Positions 38,501 through 47,150 of a stretch of 64,000 bases of DNA are shown here, piece after piece. The DNA comes from Zantedeschia hybrid cultivar (lineage: Eukaryota > Streptophyta > Magnoliopsida > Alismatales > Araceae): assembly GCA_030544215.1 (NCBI GenBank), contig JARZZO010000013.1:39009196-39073195 (forward strand), written 5' to 3'. Position 1 is the first letter of the stretch, and each line of letters starts with the position of its first letter. The notes under the pieces are model-generated. The model had not been told where the DNA came from. It did no database searches and saw only the letters and a list, made by a program, of their open reading frames with translations. The position numbers and the translations under genes are program-made.

Positions 38501-39455
38501 CAGTGTTATCGATGAGTACATCAATATGAGGCAATGGAAAATCGTCTTTAGGACATGCCCGGTTCAAATCGCGAAAGTCAATGCAAATCCTGACCTTCCC
38601 ATCCTTCTTCATAACCGGGACTATATTGGCCACCCATTGTGGATAAAGGACAACTCTAATAAATTTGGCTTTATGCAACTTATCGACCTCTTCCTTCATC
38701 TTTAAAGCCATTTGTGGGTGGAATCGCCTTAATTTCTGTTTGACCGGGCTAACTCCGTCCTTTAATGTCAACCTGTGTTCAACTAAAGTTGAGTCTAACC
38801 CCGGCATATCCTCATAACTCCAGGCGAAAGTGTCCTTATAGTCCTTGAGAACTCGTACCATTGCCTTCTCATCTTCTGAATAAAGGCTTTTACTGACGAG
38901 GACAACCTTAGGTTCGTCTTCAGTCCCTAAATTAATTTCTTTGGTGGGCTCTTCTACAGCAGCTGAGGGTTCATCAAATCTCTTAACTCCACTGGCGTAT
39001 GCCTCAGCCGCGTCCTCGTCATCTTCCTCTTCAACAATGGGGTCCTTTTCATGTACTAATTCATAAACCCCGTACCCATCATTGACTGACTCATCGTCCA
39101 TACAATCTTCTGGCATCTGAATTGGACTTTCTAAAAACTGAGGGATTAAAGAACAAGAAGAGCACTTATCAGCTAAGTCCCGGAGGTATCTATCCGGAAT
39201 TCGCCTACCCTTAGGCTTCCTAGACTTCCTAACCTGACCAGACTGACTAACTTCACTATCATAACCTAACGAAGATGAAGCAGGATGAAAATCCTGAGGT
39301 ACAAGTGGAAATACAAGAGAATCCTCCCGAGGGGAGGGACAGAGTAAATCTAAAAGAGAGTCTTGACCGAAGGACCCGCGCGGAGGGGTGCAATCGGACA
39401 AGTAAGATGTTTCCTCGATGAGGATTTGGGAAGAATTTGTTGCCAAATTGGCGTT
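35580..39455 (-). CDS. pol: Gypsy Pol: RT, RNase H, archaeal-type RNase H, integrase
   Basis: Read from the A9 tract, the frame gives about 1291 residues and ends TAA at 35580. It has no ATG of its own near the start, which fits expression by -1 shift from gag-pro. Domains: RT (about 240-420) with the catalytic YVDDLL; Ty3-type RNase H with AVGAVL and a later EKTC acidic residue; archaeal-type RNase H (from about 680) with FDGA, EYEALLAG, GDSQL and ADALA supplying D-E-D-D; integrase (from about 935) with an H-H-C-C zinc region (HSGVCGGHVN ... CAKCQ), then DIIGPL, TDNGPQF and GNGQAEATN carrying D, D and E. The C-terminal end is not a chromodomain. All catalytic residues appear present and there are no internal stops. 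Confidence 0.95.
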   Translation of the reverse strand, partial: NANLATNSSQILIEETSYLSDCTPPRGSFGQDSLLDLLCPSPREDSLVFPLVPQDFHPASSSLGYDSEVSQSGQVRKSRKPKGRRIPDRYLRDLADKCSSCSLIPQFLESPIQMPEDCMDDESVNDGYGVYELVHEKDPIVEEEDDEDAAEAYASGVKRFDEPSAAVEEPTKEINLGTEDEPKVVLVSKSLYSEDEKAMVRVLKDYKDTFAWSYEDMPGLDSTLVEHRLTLKDGVSPVKQKLRRFHPQMALKMKEEVDKLHKAKFIRVVLYPQWVANIVPVMKKDGKVRICIDFRDLNRACPKDDFPLPHIDVLIDNTAGYETLSFMDGFSGYNQIKLAEEDQEKTSFTTPWGTYCYVVMPFGLKNAGATYQRAMMAIFHDMMHIDLEVYVDDLLVKSKTKAEHAKVLARVLERSREYQLKMNPKKCVFGVSSGKLLGFIVSKRGIEIDPNKAKAIREMPPPKNLKELRGLIGRLQFIRRFVSQHSQRCKPFYELTKPGVKFDWDDKCQEAFDGLKNYLANPPVLRPPSPGKPLILYISVLDDAVGAVLAQEDEEGKERAAYYLSKLLNPAEQRYTAMEKTCAALVWVVQKLKHYFLAHEVHLIARMNPIKFLLEKSVLTDRLARWQSFLSQFDIIYIQQKAIKGYAIAEHLAHHPLPRFDPVRSEFPDEELMSVNQIRDDMWTLHFDGALNSHGKGIGIVLLSLEGITIPQAFQLDFPVTNNIAEYEALLAGLEAAHFHGATKLRIVGDSQLILRQVLTKYRTLDPKLKPYQELTSAYSKLFTKLIFVHVPRNQNILADALASLASSLDFPISKQSESIIVHRRLSPAVKDPSFLRTKEKLLKKVRDGDIIERREIMLMELLEEMDDEQKPWYYEIAKYCEDQSYPEEATTEEKRAIRRVSQRYTLVGGALYKRGFDGVLLRCLDEDELWKVMEGAHSGVCGGHVNGQMLATKILRQGFYWPTMEEDCVGYVRRCAKCQLHADKIHSPASSLHPVSSPWPFSMWAFDIIGPLSNPDSGIKQKSFILTATEYFTKWAEAEAYVEIKASTVCKFIMKNIITRFGIPSTIVTDNGPQFVSQELKDLCNRYKIALHHSSPYYPQGNGQAEATNKTLIKIIKKTCKSNKFSDWPEKLVEALWAYRTSIRTPTGQTPYSLTFGMEAVVPYEILIPSLRVQLNKKFSIDEHRSALLAQLELLDEKRWSAANHAKVYQNRLARFYQKKVIERKFKVGEMVVKRIFIKPGGPRSKLQPNWEGPYVVSHAFPGNAYRLVNAEGEELKHPWNGLHLKKYYP

Positions 39456-42400
39456 TTTTTTTGGAAAATGAAAGAATTAAACATAAAGCAAGAATGAATA
39501 TAAATGGGAGGAGAATCAGACGGAGGAAGTGGCACCAAGGCCAAAGGATTGGGGGGATCATATAGTAATATGTCCCAAATCAGATCATACAACCTCTCTA
39601 GATCGAGAGGAGGTTGTGGTATAATGTCCCGAGGGGACAGAGTAATCATGACGGGCGGAGCCCGTGGAATATCTTCAGTTATGACCCGCGACCAAGTCGG
39701 GGTCAAGAGCAGTGTACGGAAAAGAGTATGGAGCATGAAGACATGTGAAGGATATGTCCCTCTCCAGAGCAGATCTGTTGTGTAACCAGCTTCATAGGGG
39801 TCATCTGGCTCCCCTTCGTCAGTTTCTTCAGATAGCAGTATCCGCTTGTCAAATATGGCACCAGGGCTTTCAATTAATTCATCAATCTGCGGCGGCCACT
39901 TAGGTTCTGCAGGATCCAGAAATAGTCTGTTCAGTGCAATATACAGGTCCCTCAGATCGAACCACCTGTACCATTCACATTCAGGGTCATAAAATTTCCT
40001 CCTTTTCATAGGCCGCAGAGCCTCCAAGGATTGGTACGTAAGCAGTTCAGAACAATGTCTGGCCAAGTCTCTCCCATATATATCATGGAAGTCAAAACAG
40101 GAAGTAATGACTACCGTATTGTCGTGGCTAAGTATGGGCCCTTTCACAAAATGTGTACACAGGGTCCATGTTAGGGGATCTCGGCCTTCTTTGAGTGGCG
40201 TAGACATTGCCTCCCAGATTTTCGGGCCCTCTTTAATTTCTGCTTTCTGAACCGGATCTTGTTTCAGTTTTATTGGCCTATAGCCCAGACCACTTCCAGG
40301 TGCTGCTCGATGATTTCTGACAGGAGTGGTCCTGCCTTGCAACTGTGTGCCCAGACCTTTTCCAGGCTCGTAGCCGTTCTTCATCATGATCCTCCATCCT
40401 GGGGTACTCATGCACTTCCCCCTTTTGATAGCATCTAACGGATATGGAGAAATAGTAGCGGCTTTCAGAGGATCAGCCACTGGACGGTAGACCTGTAATA
40501 CCGACAGAAAAGGTTGCCGGCCAGGTAAAACAACAGATTTGATGTTCAAGGAATGAGCAGCAGCAAGGATCGGCATGCTCGTTACTTTAATTATTCGTCC
40601 TTTGTAAGGAAATTTGAGGCATTGATGATTCGTAGAAGGAATCGCCTCAAGAGTTTTAATATAAGGACAACCCAAAATGGCATTTATGGAAGGGTCGATT
40701 TCCAGGATGTGAAATTCGACCTCTGCATGACTTACAGGGCCCAGCTCCACCTTTAAATAAACCATTCCCAGAGGGGAACGAGTAGAATTGTCATATGCTG
40801 TCACTGATATGGGGCTGGGCAGCCATTTCTCTTTGGGCACACCGCACAGCTCCAGGGTCTTCGGAGGTAGAACATTGATCGAAGCCCCTGTGTCGACCAG
40901 GCATGCATCCACGGCCTTCTTACAGATATTGACTGTGATACTCAGAGCCATGCTTCTGGCTGCCGGCGGTGCTAGTTCCGACGTATGAAATGTTATAGAG
41001 GGCTGATCCCCCTGAGGAACTAGTAGTGCTGCAATCTTCTCTACCGGTACGTCTTCATTGACCATCACTTTCTGCAGATATTCCATCAGAGCTTCTTGGT
41101 GACTCTTGGATCTTTTGATCAGTTCTAGTATAGTGATCCGTGCCGGTGTCCGGTCCAGGTGTTTCAACAAGTCATATTGAGTGCCTGGTGCACTCTCTTC
41201 ATTATGGGCTTCCTCAGTCGGCTGTGATGGGCCGTCTCTGACTGTGGACTGAGGAAAGACCTTGTTGAAAATCCTTCCACTCCGGAGCGCGTGTTCCTCA
41301 ACCGTGGAGGATCCGGGTGACACCTTAAGTATCGCAGAGTTGGATGGTGCGGATGGCGCGGAGTGTTGGTAGGTAGGTGATGGCGTAAGGCTAGGTGGTG
41401 ATGGCGCGGTGCGGATCAAAGGCCTAGAGGGTTGGATGGTGGATGGGTAAGTAGTTGGTGAAGTGGGGAATGGTACGCGTAATAGCGGTCTAGATGGTAA
41501 GGGCATATCTGGATAGGCGGTAGTGGTAGCGGGTGAAGTAGGAAATGGTATGCGTAATAATGGCCTAGATGGTAAGAGGGGCGCGTTATTGGTTTGCGGG
41601 GGGCTATATGATGGAGGCGTAGTGGTGCGGGGCGTAATGGGTCTAAGGAAGGCGGGTAGTGGTAATGGGTTATTGGGTGTGGGCGAGTGGTATGTAGGTG
41701 TGGGTATGGGGGTAATGGTAACGGGTTGTGGTCTGGGTATGTGGATGGTGCGGCGTGGTGGTCGCTCTGCGGTACTTTGAACGTGACCCGTTGAACAAAG
41801 AGAGGAAGAGTCCTCTACTCTCCACTGCTGCCCACGACCAGCCTCAGACTGGCTGTTCGTCAAGATGGGAGCAACCTGGTTTTGGTTCTGATGCTCCGGG
41901 AGTGGATTCTGCACTATACCCATGTTGGGTGGTGCTACTGCCTGTGCCGGTGGCCTTGCTTGCTGCTGCTGCTGCTGCGGTCTCCTCGCCTTCAGGGCTG
42001 TTATGTATTTCTTCATTTCCTCCCAGTCTATGCCGCCCTGCTCGTTGAGATCATGGATATAATCTCTGAATTGGAAGCAGGTGTCAATGGTATGCCCAGG
42101 TTGTCTGTGGAAATAGCAATACCTAGACGTATCGGCGTTTTGAGGCCAGACGGCCTTCTCTCTCGGCAAAACTAAGGCATTGGCTGCCATTAAAGCGCTG
42201 AAAATGTCCGCCAATGATTCTGGGAGGGCCGGGTACTCTGCCCTTTTCGGGCCTGGAGGTCTCCTTTGTTGGTTGTAGTCACCAGGAGGAGGGACATTGT
42301 GGTACGCCGGCGGTGCACGCGGCTGGTACTGTGGCTGTTGCTGTTGCTGCTGATGTGGCTGCTGATACTGCTGTTGCCGTTGCGGCTGTTGCTGTAGCTG

Positions 42401-43957
42401 GTTCTGATTCGGCTGCTGGGGCCGCTGGTACTGCTGTTGGTAATGGGGGTTCTGCTGCTGCCTGTACCCCTGCTGGCTCGGCTGTGGCGGCCTCTGGTAC
42501 TGCTGATTCCTCACAAATTGGGGCGAATTATTGTTCATGGTACTGACATGCTCGTGAGAGAGCGTGCCCTCAGTAGTTGGACCTGAGCTAGGAGAATTTG
42601 GCACTGCAGGCTTCCGAGGTGGAGGCCTGTTAGGTCTATGAGGATCAAAGACGCTAGAGAACGTAGCGTCCTTGAAAGCATTCTGGCAGTACCGTGCCCT
42701 TTCATAGAGCTCTGCCATGTTCGTCAAGTTGTTCAAGGAGAGGACTAGCTTGAACTGGGGAGTGGCGTTAGAAATCAACATTTTCACTTGTTCGGATTCG
42801 GACAAGTGATCTTTCACTTTTTCAGCCAGGCCCCGCCACCTGTCAGCAAAACTGACAAACTCCTCGTCCGGTTTCATCTTTTCTGCAATAAGATCCGTGA
42901 TAGACAAGGATGGTGCAACTCTGTCCTGGTATCGTTGGATAAATTTACGTGAAACAATACCATAATCCTCTACTTCTGAGGGTTCCAGAGAAAAGAACCA
43001 CTCGAGGGCTGGTCCCTCTAGGGATCTCCTGAACAAGAAAGCTAATGACCTCTTATCATTCTGCCAGAAAGAGGATTCGTACATGAACTCCTTCAGGTGC
43101 GTGAAGGGGTTACCAGTACCGTTATACTTTCGATACACTGGCATTTCAGAGGGTGGCAGATGAAACACTGGCAGGCTCGGTAAATTAATTTCTGGCACAG
43201 CTTTAACCCCCATCATTTTCTGGAGATTGTTGAACTGTTCATCCATGCGCTCCATCTTGGCCAGCAACGTCTGCGTGGTTAGATCTGCCTGGGGAGGAGG
43301 AGGAGGAGGAAGTACTTGATAGGCCTGCTGCCTAGAGTACGTTGGACAAGGAGGGTAATAAGGATGAGGTCCGGCAGAGCTTCCGCCATGCCCGAGGGCA
43401 TTTTGGTAAATGGGCGTCTGCGGTCTAGCCGGTTGCCTGGATGAAGAAAGTTGTGGCCCAGTTGGCCGAGAGGTAAGATGAAGACCTTCCATGGCCTGTT
43501 GGATATAAGGAGGAGGAGGAAGAGGTTGTTGAGGAACAACGGGGGGAGCCACAGGGTTCGGCTCAGCAGGCTGCATGGGTGCCTTCCCCTTCAAAATGGA
43601 CTGGATCGCCTCGAACTGCTGAGGGTCCAGTCGGGAGGCGAGAACTCCCAGAGCATTGACAACATCCATAGGATCGGAGGATGAGGGATCATGCTGATTC
43701 ATGTCCCCCTCAAAGTCAGGATTAGGAATCGCATATTCATGCGGAGGAAGATCATGATATTGATCGTGCGGATTAAAAAGAGGAGTTCGGACATTCCCGT
43801 CATGTCGAACTGGAATGGGGACAGAATTACGAGAGGCATCAGCATCTCTCCCGTTCTCGTAGTTGAAATTAGAATTGCGAGGGGCATTAGCATCTCCCTC
43901 GTAGTTGATAATGGCGTCTTGGGCCATACTCAAATCTCTGCCTGATCGCAGCAACAT
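39350..43957 (-). CDS. gag: Gypsy Gag-protease with G-patch domain, 1535 residues
   Basis: ATG at 43957 (MLLRSGRDLSMAQ) is the first in this frame; upstream codons are open but lack ATG. Residues about 275-430 hold the retrotransposon gag domain (YNGTGNPFTHLKEF ... EGPALEWFFSL). A Gln/Pro-rich region about 480-600 is followed by a CYFHRQPGHTIDTC zinc-knuckle-like motif near 615. A second long Pro/Ser/Thr-rich linker leads to an aspartic protease (active site LVDTGASINVLPP) near 1020. A G-patch domain follows at about 1182-1225 (NGYEPGKGLG, GSGLGY). The tail of about 300 residues is not recognised. Gag is larger than in most gypsy elements. The frame overlaps pol by about 100 bases. Confidence 0.92.
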   Translation of the reverse strand: MLLRSGRDLSMAQDAIINYEGDANAPRNSNFNYENGRDADASRNSVPIPVRHDGNVRTPLFNPHDQYHDLPPHEYAIPNPDFEGDMNQHDPSSSDPMDVVNALGVLASRLDPQQFEAIQSILKGKAPMQPAEPNPVAPPVVPQQPLPPPPYIQQAMEGLHLTSRPTGPQLSSSRQPARPQTPIYQNALGHGGSSAGPHPYYPPCPTYSRQQAYQVLPPPPPPQADLTTQTLLAKMERMDEQFNNLQKMMGVKAVPEINLPSLPVFHLPPSEMPVYRKYNGTGNPFTHLKEFMYESSFWQNDKRSLAFLFRRSLEGPALEWFFSLEPSEVEDYGIVSRKFIQRYQDRVAPSLSITDLIAEKMKPDEEFVSFADRWRGLAEKVKDHLSESEQVKMLISNATPQFKLVLSLNNLTNMAELYERARYCQNAFKDATFSSVFDPHRPNRPPPRKPAVPNSPSSGPTTEGTLSHEHVSTMNNNSPQFVRNQQYQRPPQPSQQGYRQQQNPHYQQQYQRPQQPNQNQLQQQPQRQQQYQQPHQQQQQQPQYQPRAPPAYHNVPPPGDYNQQRRPPGPKRAEYPALPESLADIFSALMAANALVLPREKAVWPQNADTSRYCYFHRQPGHTIDTCFQFRDYIHDLNEQGGIDWEEMKKYITALKARRPQQQQQQARPPAQAVAPPNMGIVQNPLPEHQNQNQVAPILTNSQSEAGRGQQWRVEDSSSLCSTGHVQSTAERPPRRTIHIPRPQPVTITPIPTPTYHSPTPNNPLPLPAFLRPITPRTTTPPSYSPPQTNNAPLLPSRPLLRIPFPTSPATTTAYPDMPLPSRPLLRVPFPTSPTTYPSTIQPSRPLIRTAPSPPSLTPSPTYQHSAPSAPSNSAILKVSPGSSTVEEHALRSGRIFNKVFPQSTVRDGPSQPTEEAHNEESAPGTQYDLLKHLDRTPARITILELIKRSKSHQEALMEYLQKVMVNEDVPVEKIAALLVPQGDQPSITFHTSELAPPAARSMALSITVNICKKAVDACLVDTGASINVLPPKTLELCGVPKEKWLPSPISVTAYDNSTRSPLGMVYLKVELGPVSHAEVEFHILEIDPSINAILGCPYIKTLEAIPSTNHQCLKFPYKGRIIKVTSMPILAAAHSLNIKSVVLPGRQPFLSVLQVYRPVADPLKAATISPYPLDAIKRGKCMSTPGWRIMMKNGYEPGKGLGTQLQGRTTPVRNHRAAPGSGLGYRPIKLKQDPVQKAEIKEGPKIWEAMSTPLKEGRDPLTWTLCTHFVKGPILSHDNTVVITSCFDFHDIYGRDLARHCSELLTYQSLEALRPMKRRKFYDPECEWYRWFDLRDLYIALNRLFLDPAEPKWPPQIDELIESPGAIFDKRILLSEETDEGEPDDPYEAGYTTDLLWRGTYPSHVFMLHTLFRTLLLTPTWSRVITEDIPRAPPVMITLSPRDIIPQPPLDLERLYDLIWDILLYDPPNPLALVPLPPSDSPPIYIHSCFMFNSFIFQKKTPIWQQILPKSSSRKHLTCPIAPLRAGPSVKTLF
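39454..39462 (-). promoter_or_regulatory. A9 slippery tract at the gag-pro/pol frame change
   Basis: On the sense strand CC-A9-CGCC. In the gag frame it reads CAA AAA AAA ACG, which gives the heptamer A AAA AAA in the 0 frame; slipping back one base continues as AAC GCC AAT in the pol frame. The upstream pol-frame stop is at about 39479 and the gag stop is at 39350, so the shift must occur in this roughly 125-base window, and the tract is at its start. Confidence 0.65.
42330..42490 (-). repeat. CAG/CAA-rich tract coding Gln-rich part of Gag
   Basis: CTG/TTG-rich on the plus strand, coding runs such as QQQPQRQQQ and HQQQQQQ on the minus strand. It is part of gag, not a separate gene. Confidence 0.85.
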
Positions 43958-44445
43958 TATATTAGATTCTCTTTTCAAAGATTTAATCAAACAAGTTGTG
44001 CAGAAATTAATCAAACAAGTGGATGCTTAACGTGATTTCAGGATTCCTTGTTGAGTTATTTGAATTGGATTAAACCACAATTTCGCTCAGGGAAGGATCC
44101 TAGTTTCAGTTCAGTTTCCACCGTTATTCTCTAAGATTTTCTCTCACAACGCTTTCGGAATCTAGCCGGGACTTCAATTGGTACAACCAGCCCGATGATC
44201 AAGGAGGAATACCTTGATTTTTGGGACTTATGGAGGTCTCAACGTCAACTTCTCTAGTCTGATCAAGGGACCAACCCAATCAGAGAGAGTTGCTAACGTC
44301 GAGTAATGTGTTCCTAAGAAAAGGAGGGTTTTAGCCTCAATGCGTATGCCCTGCGACCTGGATGGCCTCTAATGCTTAATAGAGTAATGTGTAGCTAGCA
44401 CTCAACACAGAAATCTGGAAACTGAAAAATAATTAAGAAACTGTC

Positions 44446-44705
44446 TGAATCGCGTCAATGATGGTCGACGCTATTCAAAACAGAACTTAATTCTTTCGCA
44501 GAGAACAGATGCAAACAGCAGAGAAAACCTGGAAAATAACTAAAAACTGTCTTAATCGCGTCGATGATGGTCGACGCTATTCAACACAGAAGTTAATTAT
44601 TTCACAGAAACAGATGTAAACGATAGAGATAATCTGGAGGCTAAAAGGCGTCCAGTTAACCTGACGCGGTTTTGAAACGCGTCGCTGTTCCTGGACGCTT
44701 TTCAG
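44446..44705. promoter_or_regulatory. Four dyads in the gypsy 5' leader
   Basis: Units at about 44446-44478, 44551-44583, 44641-44674 and 44673-44705, all GCGTC-N10-GACGC. The first two share the flank ATGATGG; the last two overlap end to end. They lie in transcribed RNA between the 5' LTR and gag, where they could also form 5-bp (up to 9-bp) stems. Confidence 0.75.
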
Positions 44706-45074
44706 TTCGTAGAAACAGATTTCCAGAAGGATTTTCTGGGTCGAATCCTCCTTAAACAGGGAAAAATGCAATAAATAATCGACTCATGCAAAGATTTTTA
44801 GTTTCAGATTTTAAACAGGATGGTTTACTATCTAAACAACTAAGAAATCACTCAAACACACAGCATTTTATCACCAAAAACAGCTTTTTAAACTAATCAA
44901 AGGGGAGGCAAGATCTTGCCACTGGGGTGTGCACGTGGTGCACGAGGGAAATTAAACAAACTAAACACTCACCAATTGGTGAGGACGTGTCGAAAGACAC
45001 AAGTGGTGCACCGTGGGTGCCCGGTATGATAATAGCAAGAACAAAAGAAATTAAAAGTCGGCGAGACCAAGTCC

Positions 45075-45095
45075 CACCGTGATCGCCAAAAGAGC
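45075..45095 (-). other. Candidate primer-binding site of the gypsy element
   Basis: Directly after the 5' LTR on the sense strand comes GCTCTTTTGGCGATCACGG. TGGCG is the usual start of a primer-binding site (complement of a tRNA CCA end), a few bases after the LTR. The tRNA was not identified. Confidence 0.45.
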
Positions 45096-46416
45096 TGTAG
45101 GTGCTGAAAATTTGCTCGTGTGATTTATGTGAAAAACTATGTTATTTAGAGTAAATTAACCTATTAAAAAAAAAAATGCAACTAAGGTGCTGTGATCGCC
45201 AGAAACTTTTAACTAAAAAGCTTCAAAAAGAGTTTGATCGCTTACCTGTTTAAACGCGGAAGAATGAATCCTTGGTTCCCCTCCTTCAGCCGGCTGAAGA
45301 AAGAGAGCCTCTTCTTGTTTTTTCGTTCTTGCTGTTGAATGTTGAGGATCGTCCAGAAGTTCTCCTGGCTTTTGCTTGATTTCCCTCTTTTTGATTTTTG
45401 TGTTGTTCAGTTGTTGGATGCAGCAGACAGAGAGACAGAAAAATAAAGAAGAAATAATGATGAGAATCTAAATGGAAATAATATAGTTAACTATGATTAG
45501 AAACATGCTTAAACAGCAACTCACTTGTTTAGATGGCTTTGAAACCCCTTAAGAACAGATGGGTTTTAGAGAATTAATGATGTGGTGTGTGTTGCATGCA
45601 GTGAATATGAGAGAATGAAACTAATGAATGAAAATGAAATTCTAATATGAAAAACTTATGCCCAGTCCAGTTGGAGAAGCCTTGAAGGATGAAGATCTTG
45701 AAGAAGGATGCCGACTTCTGGTGGCAGCGCTCCGGCGTGGTTGCTTCGATCTCCAAATTGCTATAACGCTGTGGCTCAATAATTCTCTCTCTCCTTTTTT
45801 TTTTTAACTCCTTGAGATGCAAGGTATTTATAGGCATTTTCTGCGTTCGCGATTAACATAGAAAAATCTAGGATTTATCTACCTTAATCGACAGATAATT
45901 ACTGATTAATTCATCTTTATCTGTAATTATCTAAAACGCGTCCACCTTGGCTGACGCCTTTCAGATTAATTAAGATAAGGATAAATATCCGGGAAAACTT
46001 ATCTTTATCTTTATTAGCTAAAACGCGTCCACCTTGATGGACGTCTTTTACTCTAATTAAGATAAGGATAAACATCCGGAAGGGAAGTTAAAACAGCTTA
46101 GGAAACTTAAAACGCGTCGACCTTAACCGACGCCTTTTAGTTAATAAATCAATTAATTAAAATTCAAATTTAAACGCTAAAATAGGAATAAACTCTAAAT
46201 GGTGTCCGCATGAGTCGACGCCTTTTAGGATTCTTCATATTTTAACTGAAATTTGAGTTAAAATCAATTCGATTGATTAACTTAAACATGTCTGTTTGAC
46301 CCGACACTCAAAAATATTAATAAAAATTAATCAATGATTAATTATCAGACCATTATGAGGCATTATTATATGATATGAAATTTACTCAAAATGACGTCAA
46401 AATTAGCGTGTCTACA
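45096..46416 (-). repeat. 5' LTR of the gypsy element (1321 bp)
   Basis: Same length as the other LTR; by eye about six substitutions and no indels. TATA-like box at about 45833-45825 on the sense strand. The four dyads are at about 45933-45964, 46019-46051, 46107-46143 and 46195-46229; the last has one arm changed (GTGTC). Confidence 0.95.
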
Positions 46417-46550
46417 GACGTGTGTTAGAATAGTACTCCTACATCAGATAAGGGACAAAAGAAACAAAGTTTAAATACGTGGTGCCTACTCCACTCATTG
46501 TTTTAAAGTTTTGAGTTAAGAGATGCATCAATTAAGAGATGCATCAAACA

Positions 46551-47150
46551 TGGACATAGCTTAAGAAGCTAGAGGTGTAGATTGTATAGGAGTCGCACCC
46601 CCACAAGGCCATGGCCTCACCTCTTACGCTAATAATCCAACTTGAAGGCTAGCTTTACTACAAGTTAAGAGGAAATAGAAGACTACTCATAAGCATATTT
46701 GGAGTTTTCATAAATTTCACATTACCTTAGTGCGAGATGAGGAAATTGGGCTTTGAGTGGCGTTTATATTGCACCTTTCTATGGTAACATAAAAATGAGC
46801 TTTTTAAGAAACTATTGACGCATAATATTGTTCAAAATTAATTATAACCATTCTTTCTCAATATTTTTATATTACATATACAAGTAAAAAACAGTTTCCA
46901 TATAAAAATTTTGCCGAACCGATCCTTAGATTCCTTGCATCATTGATCTGTACTCTGTAATATTGGAGGGCTTTTTGTCTATGACAACCTCCTCATTGAT
47001 CTGCACCCTATAATGGAGTCATTTATGGGTCATTTGATTCGACCTAAAATATCATAGAATCTTTTCTTCTAATAAGACTTTCCTACGATGTTTTGTTATT
47101 TTACATCGAATCAAGGGATCCCTTAGAAACAAGATAACTATACTTAAAAT
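46551..47150. other. Intergenic region, no gene
   Basis: No ORF above 60 codons and no recognised structure. Confidence 0.5.

Larger units (their letters stand above)
31820..46416 (-). mobile_element. Complete Ty3/gypsy retrotransposon, Tat-type, with G-patch domain
   Basis: Total 14.6 kb. LTRs at 31820-33140 and 45096-46416; perfect target duplication GACGT at 31815-31819 and 46417-46421. Coding strand is minus, so the right LTR is the 5' LTR. Order from the 5' side: LTR, 1.1-kb leader, gag-protease-G-patch frame (43957-39350), RT-RNaseH-archaeal-type RNaseH-integrase frame (39455-35580), 2.4-kb non-coding 3' region, LTR. A second, archaeal-type RNase H between RNase H and integrase, and no chromodomain after integrase, are marks of the Tat lineage. 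Both frames are open, and the LTRs differ at about six positions in 1321, so the insertion is young and may be competent to move. Confidence 0.93.
31613..46550 (+). mobile_element. Old short-LTR (TRIM/copia-like) element split by the gypsy insertion
   Basis: Left LTR 31613-31726 (TGTTAGAATAATTCC ... CTTCAATA) is followed by TAGTATCATAATC, a decayed form of the TGGTATCAGAGC primer-binding site common in copia elements, and about 93 bases of interior. After the inserted retrotransposon, the right LTR runs 46423-46550 (TGTTAGAATAGTACTCC ... GCATCAAACA). Both LTRs share GGACAAAAGAAA(T/C)AAAG and TTAAATACGTG.TG.CTACTCC. The right LTR has a local 16-bp duplication (TTAAGAGATGCATCAA). Without the insert the element would be only about 330 bp, which is TRIM-sized and non-coding. 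Confidence 0.7.

Noticed and set aside
39504..43945. Multiple plus-strand frames across the gypsy gag region
   Set aside because: Shadows of the gag-protease frame on the opposite strand.
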